Assembly: GCA_024508675.1 (NCBI GenBank)
Contig: JANINQ010000021.1
Span: 62,001 to 126,000 of the forward strand
Length of the DNA stretch: 64,000 bases
Origin: Afipia sp.
GTDB lineage: Bacteria > Pseudomonadota > Alphaproteobacteria > Rhizobiales > Xanthobacteraceae
Reading direction: 5' to 3'
The notes under the pieces are model-generated. The model saw nothing but the letters and a program-made list of their open reading frames with translations. It was not told where the DNA came from and searched no databases. Position numbers and translations under genes: made by a program. Below, in pieces: positions 26,041 to 33,897 of the stretch; position 1 is the first letter of the stretch; every line of letters begins with the position of its first letter.

Positions 26041-29007
26041 TCACGCCGACTGAATCTGGCACAGGGTCGCCTTGCCCTCGTGCATGCCTGTCACCGGGTC
26101 GTAGCCATAACTGGTGATCGTGTTCACGCTTTCGCCGAGAACGATCGGGTCCGCGCCCTTCGGATACTTGGAGCGTTGATCGACGCCCTGGAACCATCCG
26201 GAGAAGTGGAAGGGCATGAACGCAACGCCCTTGCCGACGCGGTCGGTCACAAGCGCCTTGACGCGCGCCTTCGATCCGTTTTCCGGACCGAACACCCAGA
26301 CCCATCCACCGTCCTTGATGCCGCGCTCGGCGGCATCTGCCGTATTCACCTCGACGAACATGTCCTGCTGCAATTCGGCAAGCCAGCGGTTGGAGCGCGT
26401 TTCTTCGCCGCCGCCCTCATATTCGACGAGACGTCCGGACGTGAGGATAATCGGGAATTGCTTGGCAAGCCCCTTGTCCACCGCCGCTTTCTGAATCGAA
26501 AAGCCGAGGTTGGCCATGCGGAATTGACGTCCATCGGGGCGCGTCGGATATTTGGAAACGAGTTCAGGACGCGGCGTATAGATGGGCTCGCGATGCACGG
26601 GCACCGGGTCTGGCAGATTCCACGCCACCGCACGCGCCTTGCCGTTGCCATAGGCCATCACGCCATGCTCCAGCGTGACGCGAATGATGCCGCCGGACAG
26701 ATCGACAGCCCAGCCCACGCCGTCCGGATTATTGCCGCCGATCTTGTTGATGGTGGCCAGTTCGGCCTCTGTCAGATCCTTGTCCCAACCGAGCTTCTTC
26801 AGGACACCATAAGTGAACTCAGGATAACCGTCGGTCAGTTCGGAACCTTTGCTGTAAGAGCCTTCGGCAAGAAGATTTACGTTCTTCACCGAGCCGTCTG
26901 GCTGCTTTTCTTCGTACACCACACCGAAGCGTGCGCGGAACGTGCCGCCACCGTCCTTGGCGTGCAGATTGGTGTTGTAGAGCGTATGGGTGCCCGGGTG
27001 CTTGATCTGAGGTGTGCCCCAACACGGCCAGGGCAGACCGTAATAGTCGCCGCCGATTTCGGGTTCGTCCGTTTTCGCGCGCAACGTCACGAGATCGAAC
27101 TTGCCCTGATTTCTCATATGCGCCTTGAGGCGCTCGGGCGACTGACCGGAGTATCCCGTCGAGAAGCCGCCGCGGTTAATTTCGCGAAGAATGTCTTCAG
27201 GCACCGGACGATTGTTCTCGACCTTGATGTTCTTGAACATCGGATCGGCAAAGCCGAGCTTTGTCGAAAGCCGGTAGATGATTTCGTAATCGTCCTTGGA
27301 TTCGAAGATCGGCTTGACGACCTGTTCACCCCACTGCAGCGAGCGGTTGGATGCGGTGCGCGAGCCGGAAGTCTCAAACTGCGTACAAGCCGGCAGAAGA
27401 TAGGTGCCGTTCTTGCGCTCGGAGATTGCAGCGAATGTCGTTGGATGCGGGTCCGCGACCACAAGCAGTTCGAGTGCTTCGAGGCCCTTCACCATTTCCG
27501 TCATGCGCGGGATGGTGTTGCCGCCATGCCCCATGATCACAACGCCCTTCACGGTGTCGCGTTGATCGACATCATCCGGCTTGGCGAGTGTCGCATCGAA
27601 CCAGCGTGTCCATGGAATGCCCGGCAGCTCCATGTTCTGCTTGCGCGTGCGGGCTGGACGCCCGGCCTTCGCCGGGACTTCGTCAAAGCGCGATTGCAGG
27701 TAGTCGTATTCGACTTCCCACACACGCGCCCAATGTTTCCACGCGCCTTCAACGAGGCCGTAGTAGAGCGGCAGTGATGTAATATCGAGACCGATATCGG
27801 TCGCGCCCTGCACATTGCAGTGGCCGCGGAAGATGTTCGCGCCTCCTCCGAACACACCGACATTGCCGGTTGCGAGCAGGAGATTGCAGTAAGCCCGGAC
27901 GTTGGCTGTACCGACCGTGTGCTGCGTGCCGCCCATGCACCAGATGAATGTCGCCGGACGAACCTTTGCGAAGGTCTCGGCGATCTTCTTCACCTGCTCG
28001 CCGGGAATGCCGGTGACACGCTCGACCTCATCCGGCGTCCATTTCGCCACTTCGGCGCGAATCTGGTCCATGCCGTAGACGCGCTGCTTGATATATTCCT
28101 TGTCTTCCCAGCCGTTGGCGAAGATGTGATGGAGCATGCCCCAGATCACGGCGATGTCGGTGCCGGAGCGGAAGCGCACGTATTCCGTCGCATGTGCTGC
28201 GGTACGCGTGAAGCGCGGATCGAGTACGAAGACGTTGGCCCGATTGATCTCCTTGCCCGTCAGAATGTGCTGGAGCGAAACCGGATGCGCCTCGGCGGCA
28301 TTCGACCCCATGAAAACAATGGTCTTGGAATTGCGGATGTCGTTGTAGGAGTTCGTCATCGCGCCGTAGCCCCAGGTGTTTGCAACACCTGCGACCGTGG
28401 TCGAGTGACAAATGCGAGCCTGATGGTCGATCGAGTTCGTCCCCCAGAACGCAGCAAACTTGCGGAACAGGTATCCGCCTTCGTTGGAGAACTTCGCCGA
28501 TCCCAACAGATAGACCGAGTCAGCGCCCGACTTGGCGCGAATCTCGAGCATCTTGTCGCCGATCTCGTTGATGGCCTGATCCCAGGCGATCTTCTGCCAT
28601 TCGCCGTTGACCAGCTTCATCGGATATTTCAGCCGGCGGTCGCCATGCACGAGTTCGCGCACCGATGCGCCCTTGGCACAATGCGATCCGCGATTGATCG
28701 GACTGTCCCATGCAGGCTCCTGACCAACCCAGACACCGTTCTGCACTTCGGCGATCACCGTACAGCCCACCGAACAGTGGGTGCATACGTTCTTTTTAAT
28801 CTCAGTCGGCGCACCGACAATCTTCGGACCCGCCTGCGCCTTGCGCACAGATCCAAGAGGCATCAGCCCAACAGCGGCCCCCGCACCTGCAACGAGGCCA
28901 GAGCGACGCAGAAACGTGCGGCGGTCAAGAACACCGGAAGCCAGGCTAGCGGCGATACCCTGCAAACGCGCGCGGCTGGCGGTTCCCTCTTTTCGCTTGA
29001 TCAGCAT
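26041..29007 (-). CDS. fdoG: Formate dehydrogenase major (alpha) subunit, Tat-exported, cysteine-type
   Basis: The 988-residue protein starts with a Tat signal (DRRTFLRRSGL at residues 28-38, followed by a hydrophobic Ala/Gly stretch). The bis-MGD oxidoreductase follows, with a [4Fe-4S] site C75, C78, C82, C110. The active site is C200-H201 in ARICHS, where selenium enzymes have Sec; the codon here is an ordinary cysteine and the gene has no in-frame stop. The C-terminal domain holds VNTADAAERGIKDG. It oxidises formate in the periplasm and gives electrons to FdoH. Genes for export, chaperoning and cofactor sulfuration surround it. Confidence 0.94.
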   Translation of the reverse strand: MLIKRKEGTASRARLQGIAASLASGVLDRRTFLRRSGLVAGAGAAVGLMPLGSVRKAQAGPKIVGAPTEIKKNVCTHCSVGCTVIAEVQNGVWVGQEPAWDSPINRGSHCAKGASVRELVHGDRRLKYPMKLVNGEWQKIAWDQAINEIGDKMLEIRAKSGADSVYLLGSAKFSNEGGYLFRKFAAFWGTNSIDHQARICHSTTVAGVANTWGYGAMTNSYNDIRNSKTIVFMGSNAAEAHPVSLQHILTGKEINRANVFVLDPRFTRTAAHATEYVRFRSGTDIAVIWGMLHHIFANGWEDKEYIKQRVYGMDQIRAEVAKWTPDEVERVTGIPGEQVKKIAETFAKVRPATFIWCMGGTQHTVGTANVRAYCNLLLATGNVGVFGGGANIFRGHCNVQGATDIGLDITSLPLYYGLVEGAWKHWARVWEVEYDYLQSRFDEVPAKAGRPARTRKQNMELPGIPWTRWFDATLAKPDDVDQRDTVKGVVIMGHGGNTIPRMTEMVKGLEALELLVVADPHPTTFAAISERKNGTYLLPACTQFETSGSRTASNRSLQWGEQVVKPIFESKDDYEIIYRLSTKLGFADPMFKNIKVENNRPVPEDILREINRGGFSTGYSGQSPERLKAHMRNQGKFDLVTLRAKTDEPEIGGDYYGLPWPCWGTPQIKHPGTHTLYNTNLHAKDGGGTFRARFGVVYEEKQPDGSVKNVNLLAEGSYSKGSELTDGYPEFTYGVLKKLGWDKDLTEAELATINKIGGNNPDGVGWAVDLSGGIIRVTLEHGVMAYGNGKARAVAWNLPDPVPVHREPIYTPRPELVSKYPTRPDGRQFRMANLGFSIQKAAVDKGLAKQFPIILTSGRLVEYEGGGEETRSNRWLAELQQDMFVEVNTADAAERGIKDGGWVWVFGPENGSKARVKALVTDRVGKGVAFMPFHFSGWFQGVDQRSKYPKGADPIVLGESVNTITSYGYDPVTGMHEGKATLCQIQSA

Positions 29008-29020
29008 GTGCGTGCTTCCA

Positions 29021-29245
29021 TCAGTAACGGTTGACGCGATAGTAGTTTTTGACGTCGGCTGAATTGGCGTCGTAACGAGCCTTCACACGCTCAGCCTGCG
29101 ACTCGTCTGCAGCGGCTTCAGTGGCCAGCGGCACAGCGGTTGCAGCCGCCGCAACGGCCGATCCGCCCATCATGAAGAAGCGGCGGCGATCGAGTCCCTT
29201 CGCATCCTTAGCTACGGATACTTCCTTCTTGGACGGCTTGCTCAT
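29021..29245 (-). CDS. Small Tat-signal protein of the formate dehydrogenase operon
   Basis: The 74-residue protein has a twin-arginine signal (LDRRRFFMMGGSAVAAAA) after a charged N-terminus and a short mature part rich in charged residues ending KNYYRVNRY. The ATG at 29245 is preceded by GGAAGGAG. Proteins of this kind are known from formate dehydrogenase operons of many proteobacteria as a region-specific Tat target of unknown role. It lies 13 bases before fdoG and may act as a Tat-exported partner or assembly factor. Confidence 0.85.
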   Translation of the reverse strand: MSKPSKKEVSVAKDAKGLDRRRFFMMGGSAVAAAATAVPLATEAAADESQAERVKARYDANSADVKNYYRVNRY

Positions 29246-29286
29246 CGCGGTCTCCTTCCAGTCAATTTCCGAAGTCGGCGTTCGCA

Positions 29287-30075
29287 TCACTCGGACAGCG
29301 TGAATGCTTCTGATTCCAGTTCCATGAAGATGCGGCCCACCCGGCCGACAGCGCTGTAGAACGTGGCTGATCGCGAGACTTCGAGATCGGCAAACATCCG
29401 CGCCGCCCACGGCTTGAGGTGGCGCTCGAAGAAACGCGTCTGCGCCGCGAAGTCCGTCGCGAATTCGCCTCGCGCAAGGCCCGCCATCACTTCGAGCAGA
29501 ATTGCGATGTGATCTTCCGGTTCACGCCCAAGACCCGTGCGCTCGATTCCCAGCGCGTCGAAATCTTCGCGGACACGTGCAAGAGGCCGCTCGTGCAGGA
29601 AGCCGGTCAGGTAATAGGAGGCATAGGGCAGTAATTCCCCCCGCCCCAATCCGATAAACAGATCGAAAAACTCCCTGGCGATTGCCCGCTCGCTCAGCTC
29701 TGCGGCGGCAGAAGCCAGTTCGATATGCGCCATTCCAAGTTCGGACGCATCGCCCTTGAGCGTCGCAATTCTCGACAAGACATCCGCCGTGGGTGCTTTG
29801 CCAAGAAGCAGCGACAACAAACCGTACTCGGCAGCGCGCAGCCGATCGACTTCGTCGATATCCAATTTTGCTGACCTGTCATCTTCGGCTGATCCATACA
29901 GGTCGGGGCGCAAAACGAAGCGCGGGACCTGCGTCAGCGTTTCAACGGCAAGAACTCTTTCAGCCGGAATGCGCGACCATGCTGAAACGGAGGGCTGAGC
30001 GATTCCAATCGCGCGCGCCAGGGAGGCGACACCGCCTGCAGCCTTGATGGCCTGCTCTAATCCCGCGTCTCGCAT
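29287..30075 (-). CDS. HTH (YdaS/Cro-like) domain fused to TorD-family chaperone
   Basis: The 262-residue protein has two parts. Residues about 3-60 form a Cro/YdaS-type helix-turn-helix (QAIKAAGGVASLARAIGIAQPSVSAW). Residues about 75-260 match the TorD/DmsD all-helical chaperone of Tat-exported molybdoenzymes, including LPYASYYLTGFLHERPL and EPEDHIAILLEVMAGL. It probably binds the FdoG signal peptide during cofactor insertion. The DNA-binding half suggests it also senses apo-enzyme and controls the operon, which is inference. The ATG at 30075 is chosen because the frame extending to 30108 uses a TTG with no family sequence. A near-perfect dyad lies at 30125-30143. Confidence 0.82.
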   Translation of the reverse strand: MRDAGLEQAIKAAGGVASLARAIGIAQPSVSAWSRIPAERVLAVETLTQVPRFVLRPDLYGSAEDDRSAKLDIDEVDRLRAAEYGLLSLLLGKAPTADVLSRIATLKGDASELGMAHIELASAAAELSERAIAREFFDLFIGLGRGELLPYASYYLTGFLHERPLARVREDFDALGIERTGLGREPEDHIAILLEVMAGLARGEFATDFAAQTRFFERHLKPWAARMFADLEVSRSATFYSAVGRVGRIFMELESEAFTLSE

Positions 30076-30124
30076 GGTCCGAACCGAGTTCCGCCACTGG
30101 TGCCTCAAAACGGGGCACCTGCCT

Positions 30125-30143
30125 AACTGGAATTATTCTAGTT
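30125..30143. promoter_or_regulatory. Candidate operator upstream of the HTH-TorD gene
   Basis: The plus strand reads AACTGGAAT-T-ATTCTAGTT, an inverted repeat with 8 of 9 arm positions matching, 50-68 bases before the HTH-TorD start. The core GAATTATTC recurs at 21402-21410 and 24344-24352. It is a natural candidate for autoregulation by the HTH domain. Confidence 0.45.
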
Positions 30144-30154
30144 CCAATTAGTAA

Positions 30155-30171
30155 CATAGGTTCGTCCTATG
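30155..30171 (-). repeat. Small hairpin after the DUF3306 gene
   Basis: CATAGG-TTCGT-CCTATG forms a perfect six-base stem 17 bases after the DUF3306 stop on the minus strand. It lacks a T run. It may mark the boundary between the upstream accessory genes and the HTH-TorD/fdoGHI transcript. Confidence 0.4.
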
Positions 30172-30187
30172 CCTCAAAAACTTTTGT

Positions 30188-30883
30188 CTAAACCCTTGGT
30201 TTTGCAGTGCCATGTCGTCGCACCCTTTGCTGCGACGCAATCGAATCCTTCGCATCCGCGTGCTGCGAAGCGACCGCGCTATCGGGAACTTCGCTTTCAG
30301 CAATCCCCGATTTTGCTGAAGTTATGTGCTCCGAGAGTCTGGTCGTCTCGCGCGGAAGGTCTTCTGCCGAATCCTGCGATGCAACATTTTGGGGAGATCT
30401 ATCGTCGGGATCTGAAATATCTTCGTGTCGTTCCGATGTGTTCACGGCCCGTGAATCGGCATCGGTCGAATCGCGGCCCATGATCTGCCGGACCATATTC
30501 GCAATATCGGTACCCGGCGCGATTTCGCCGCCTCCGGGCACACCGCCCGGCGTGTTCCAGTCGTACGCGTAGTCCAGCGCCGGATTGACGTAATTGCGGA
30601 TTGCAGGATCGAGCGCCCAGAACTTCTGCAAGGCCGCATTACGAAGACTCTCGGGCACGCCCTTGCGGAGAAAACCGGCGATGTCGGTGGTCTCAGTGAT
30701 TTCTTCGATGCCGGGCAAGCTCGACAGATCGAACGGCTCTTCAACGTCGCTGGTCGTCGTTGCAGGCGAAGCTTCCAAACCTTCGATCGTTGTTTCCGGC
30801 GCTTCGTCCTTCGGCAACGCAGCTTCGCGCTTGCGCTGCGACCAGCGAGACAGAAAGCCTTTCCCGTCGTCCGGTCCACTCAT
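30188..30883 (-). CDS. DUF3306 domain protein
   Basis: The 231-residue protein matches DUF3306: FLSRWSQRKREA at the start, then an acidic stretch, then SLPGIEEITETTDIAGFLRKGVPESLRNAALQKFWALDPAIRNYV and a DWNTPGG segment. The C-terminal third is low-complexity and charged, probably disordered. No enzymatic motif is seen. It overlaps the DUF3305 gene by four bases. DUF3305 and DUF3306 genes co-occur with membrane formate dehydrogenases; a maturation or assembly role is inferred from that context. Confidence 0.85.
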   Translation of the reverse strand: MSGPDDGKGFLSRWSQRKREAALPKDEAPETTIEGLEASPATTTSDVEEPFDLSSLPGIEEITETTDIAGFLRKGVPESLRNAALQKFWALDPAIRNYVNPALDYAYDWNTPGGVPGGGEIAPGTDIANMVRQIMGRDSTDADSRAVNTSERHEDISDPDDRSPQNVASQDSAEDLPRETTRLSEHITSAKSGIAESEVPDSAVASQHADAKDSIASQQRVRRHGTAKPRV

Positions 30884-31389
30884 GCGCTGTCCTCCTGATC
30901 GGCGGATCTGTCATCGCCGCGCTTGCGGTCGACATTCGCGCGATCGCGCATGCGCTTGTGGAACACGCGTTCGACATGGAATTCGTCGACAAATGCCGCG
31001 ATCCACGAGGCGAGGTCTGGCGGCATCGGAACGGTCCCGATAACATCAACGCCACTTTCGAACATCGCCTCACCTTCCGTCGGATCGGCAGTGACTTTCG
31101 TAAGTTCAAGCTCGTCGCCGCCATCCAGACGCCGCAGCGCGACCCAAATCCGGGGCGCACCGTCGGCGAGATTGTCACGGTAGTTGGCCGTTTCGCTGCC
31201 GAACAAATCAATCGTTGCCGCGCCAGCGTAATACAGCGTCTCATCGGCCTCCCGCGACAACACGGTCCATGGCGCTGTCGCAGGCACCTCAGGGAGAATT
31301 GTCACCGGTGACCACATGTGATCCACCCATGGGTTGTCGATGGCCCTCCGGCGGAGTACGACGCCAACCTGACGAGATATCTCGGTCAC
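30880..31389 (-). CDS. DUF3305 domain protein
   Basis: The 169-residue protein has the DUF3305 pattern: VGVVLRRRAIDNPWVDHMWSPVTILPE, ADETLYYAGAATIDLFGSETANYRDNL, PRIWVALRR and a basic HKRMRDRANVDRKRGDD tail. It uses a GTG start with GGGAGG seven bases upstream. Function is unknown. It is translationally coupled to DUF3306 and lies in the formate dehydrogenase accessory run. Confidence 0.85.
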   Translation of the reverse strand: MTEISRQVGVVLRRRAIDNPWVDHMWSPVTILPEVPATAPWTVLSREADETLYYAGAATIDLFGSETANYRDNLADGAPRIWVALRRLDGGDELELTKVTADPTEGEAMFESGVDVIGTVPMPPDLASWIAAFVDEFHVERVFHKRMRDRANVDRKRGDDRSADQEDSA

Positions 31390-31413
31390 TGGAGATCCTC
31401 CCGTTACAACCCG

Positions 31414-32433
31414 TCACGCCACGCTGGCGGCGGAAGTGAGCGGCAATCCCGCCACCAGATTCTGCGGCTTCAGGCGCACGATCTTGTCCGCGTCCATCGC
31501 CAGAATGAGATAAACGGGCTTGTCGCCGACGCGTTCATCCACAAAGCGCAAATCCTCGAACGTCATCCGCATCAGCGCCACAATCCGCTCAGCGGCATTG
31601 CCGCCCGGCGTCTCGCCGTTCCACAGGGCATTCCCGATCCGGGTCCCCTCACTGTCGAGACCGACAAACCAGCGCCAATCGCGATCCTCGATCGAGGCAA
31701 CCGGCTCTACCTTCACCGCAGCTCCAAGCAAATGAACCACCCAGCGCTCAATCACGCGGCAGAAAGCTTCGCGCGCCTTCGCATTCCCGCCGAGATTCAA
31801 AACCATCGCATGGGCGTCTGACTGCGACCAATACGTCCAGGCATTGTCATCATCCATCACATCCATCTCGCCGAACGCCTGCGGATGGAGCATGGCCGTC
31901 AGGGGCGAAGCATGAAGATCGTGCTGCGCCTGTTGCTGTGCCTCGACGACTTCCGCATCGGCAAGTAGCAGCACGCCGTCGTGAATTGCAGCCTTCTGGC
32001 TGCGATAGAACAATTCCGCTGCACGCAGCATGAATGGATCATCGCACCCCTCAAGCGCATTGCGGAGAATCAGATGGCATAGCTGCGAAAGGAAGATCGG
32101 CGGAAAATCACCGGCACCCTTCCGCGCCAGCATCGTGTAAACGGCTTCCAGCGACGGCGCACCGACCAAACGGTCGCGAAATGCCATCATGAAGGTCCAG
32201 TTCTCGCGAGCATCGGCATCGGCAATTGCCGCGATTTCCCGTTTCGAAACCGGACGAAGCGGATCGGCCAATAGGGCCGCATGCAGGTTGCGCTCGGCCT
32301 CGCAGGCATCGTCCGGCGGCATCAACTCGGGGCGCGCGAGATACGCCATGATGAGTTCAGGTGTCGCAACCAGACCGCCGTGATCGCCGCGGCGCGTAAG
32401 ATGATGGCCCGAAGCGACCCAGAATTCTCTCAT
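31414..32433 (-). CDS. DUF6352-like protein of the formate dehydrogenase accessory cluster
   Basis: The 339-residue protein begins MREFWVASGHHLTRR and is predicted soluble with a helical N-terminal half (ELIMAYLARPELMPPDDACEAE, LCHLILRNALEG). I assign it to the DUF6352 type from memory of similar clusters, not from a search. No cofactor motif is obvious. It starts in an ATGA overlap with the preceding gene. A role in formate dehydrogenase maturation is suggested only by context. Confidence 0.65.
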   Translation of the reverse strand: MREFWVASGHHLTRRGDHGGLVATPELIMAYLARPELMPPDDACEAERNLHAALLADPLRPVSKREIAAIADADARENWTFMMAFRDRLVGAPSLEAVYTMLARKGAGDFPPIFLSQLCHLILRNALEGCDDPFMLRAAELFYRSQKAAIHDGVLLLADAEVVEAQQQAQHDLHASPLTAMLHPQAFGEMDVMDDDNAWTYWSQSDAHAMVLNLGGNAKAREAFCRVIERWVVHLLGAAVKVEPVASIEDRDWRWFVGLDSEGTRIGNALWNGETPGGNAAERIVALMRMTFEDLRFVDERVGDKPVYLILAMDADKIVRLKPQNLVAGLPLTSAASVA

Positions 32434-32987
32434 GTCCGATCTGCCTTCGTCAGTCCCAGAAGATCAACTTCCTCGACCGGTTCATCGCCCTCGACCTCAT
32501 GAAAGGTAAAGGCCGGCGCATGGGCATGCAAACGGTCCTGCCCCGCTTCAACACTGCGCGGCCTCAGGGTCCGGAAGCGTTCGCGGATTTCACCATCCTC
32601 AACACTGCGGTGCACGGCCAGCAATGTCTGAAGCGGATGATCGCAAAGCGAGGCCGCAAAGCCGACCTCTTCCACAGCCGCAGCTCGCGCCGCGTCGACA
32701 TCCGGCGCGCCAAACTTCGACATCAACTGCTCTGCCAGCCGCGCGATGACTTGCTCCCGTTCCGCCTCGCTTGCTTCCGTGACCACCGCCAGCGTCGACC
32801 AGCCAAGACTTTCGATTCCGAGAAAACCGGACCGCAGCGCAACCCGCTGCTTCTGTCCGAACGCGGCAGGGTCGCTGTCCCAGAACACAAACCCACCGGA
32901 CACAGCCCATTCGCCGGGTTCGGCAGCCCGTTCGAATACAAAAGTATCCGACGGATCGAGCCTGATGGTGCGCGGCAATTTTAGCAT
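32430..32987 (-). CDS. DUF6505-like protein of the formate dehydrogenase accessory cluster
   Basis: The 185-residue soluble protein begins MLKLPRTIRLDPSDTFVFERAAEPGEWAVSG and has a beta-rich N-terminal half. A helical middle follows (EREQVIARLAEQLMSKFGAP). The family name is from memory. The ATG at 32987 has GAGG five bases upstream and follows the previous stop by seven bases; the longer frame to 33059 runs back into that gene. Function is unknown. Confidence 0.65.
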   Translation of the reverse strand: MLKLPRTIRLDPSDTFVFERAAEPGEWAVSGGFVFWDSDPAAFGQKQRVALRSGFLGIESLGWSTLAVVTEASEAEREQVIARLAEQLMSKFGAPDVDAARAAAVEEVGFAASLCDHPLQTLLAVHRSVEDGEIRERFRTLRPRSVEAGQDRLHAHAPAFTFHEVEGDEPVEEVDLLGLTKADRT

Positions 32988-32994
32988 ATCCGCC

Positions 32995-33750
32995 TCACAC
33001 GAGCCTCGGTGCGCGGTATTCCGGATCATACCATGCGACCTTCCGAAGTGAATCGACAAAGCTGGTCCGCAGCGGCGGGGCTTTCGCTTCAGACTGGGTC
33101 AGTAGGTCGCCATTGAGATCGACGCCGCGCCGTTGGCCGGCTTTTCCGCCGGAAAGCCGTGCCAGATAATCTCGCGCGACCGGATCAAAACCGCGTTCAC
33201 TCCACGAATCGAATGCGGTCATCAGATGACGCGCAAAGCTGCCGACGATCGCCTCGGTCTCCACCATTTCGAAACCTTCCCTGAGCAAGGTGACGCTGCC
33301 TGCGGCAACACTTTCGTCGATATGCGCCATGTCAGCCGCGCGCAGGATGACGCCAAACACCAGCCATCCCGGAATCTCGTCCTCATTGCAGTCTTCAGGC
33401 CAGCCGAGCCGCCCCCCACCCAGCAATCCGCCATCAAACATGATTGAATCCGGCCACGCAAAACCAACTTGGCGCTCCGGAGGACAATGCGCCGCAATGG
33501 CATCCGCGGTGGCGTTCATTCCGGCAAAAAAGGCCCTGCGTGCGGACTGCAGCGGTTCATCGGGTTCGAGGACAACGGCAAACTCGACCAGATCGTATCG
33601 ACGAACCCAGACCAGAGTTCCTGCCCCGGCTTCCGCGGCGATGCCGCAGCCGTGTGCAAATGCATCTCCATACTCCCGAAGCGGCACCAGCGTATAACCG
33701 GGCGGCAGGTCGAGTTGTTGTTCCCCCGGAGCAATACGCCGAACCATCAT
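32995..33750 (-). CDS. Biotin/lipoate-ligase-like protein with DUF4444-type C-terminus
   Basis: The 251-residue protein resembles the biotin/lipoate A/B ligase family found in formate dehydrogenase clusters (LPPGYTLVPLREYGDAFAHGCGIAAEAGAGTLVWVRRYDLVEFAVVLEP). A short C-terminal domain of DUF4444 type follows (RGVDLNGDLL). I do not see the GRGR-type adenylate-binding motif of true biotin ligases, so it may have lost ligase activity or bind another ligand. It is the first gene of a five-gene minus-strand run ending with DUF3306. It is divergent from the ferredoxin gene at 33898. Confidence 0.7.
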   Translation of the reverse strand: MMVRRIAPGEQQLDLPPGYTLVPLREYGDAFAHGCGIAAEAGAGTLVWVRRYDLVEFAVVLEPDEPLQSARRAFFAGMNATADAIAAHCPPERQVGFAWPDSIMFDGGLLGGGRLGWPEDCNEDEIPGWLVFGVILRAADMAHIDESVAAGSVTLLREGFEMVETEAIVGSFARHLMTAFDSWSERGFDPVARDYLARLSGGKAGQRRGVDLNGDLLTQSEAKAPPLRTSFVDSLRKVAWYDPEYRAPRLV

Positions 33751-33897
33751 CGTAGAAAAATTCCCTAAGCTCTTTGTATTTGGGCAGTCTATGCTATCCC
33801 GGTCAAGGCGGAGTCCTGCTTGCGCAAGCGGTCATCGCCGCACCATATGATTGAGCAGCCGCTCTGAGCAGACGCCAAAGGGTGAAAGTCGCAGATC
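33751..33897. promoter_or_regulatory. Divergent promoter region of the formate dehydrogenase accessory genes
   Basis: These 147 bases separate the ligase-like gene (minus) from the ferredoxin gene (plus), so promoters in both directions are expected here. The sequence GGAATTTTTCTA on the minus strand (33764-33753) is close to the GGAATTATTC core seen at three other points, but it overlaps the ribosome binding site of the minus gene. No clear sigma-54 element is visible. Confidence 0.45.

Noticed and set aside
26080-27777. Long open frame of 565 codons on the plus strand
   Set aside because: It lies entirely antisense to fdoG, lacks family motifs and is rich in Arg/His as expected of a GC-rich shadow frame.
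28390-28420. Possible selenocysteine site in fdoG
   Set aside because: The active-site codon at C200 is an ordinary cysteine codon and the frame has no in-frame TGA, so no selenocysteine insertion is needed.
27820-29034. 404-codon plus-strand frame
   Set aside because: It is antisense to the N-terminal half of fdoG, including its Tat signal and Fe-S site, so it is a shadow.
33751-33897. Sigma-54 promoter between the divergent formate dehydrogenase accessory genes
   Set aside because: No GG/GC pair with the required -24/-12 spacing and flanking bases could be recognised.
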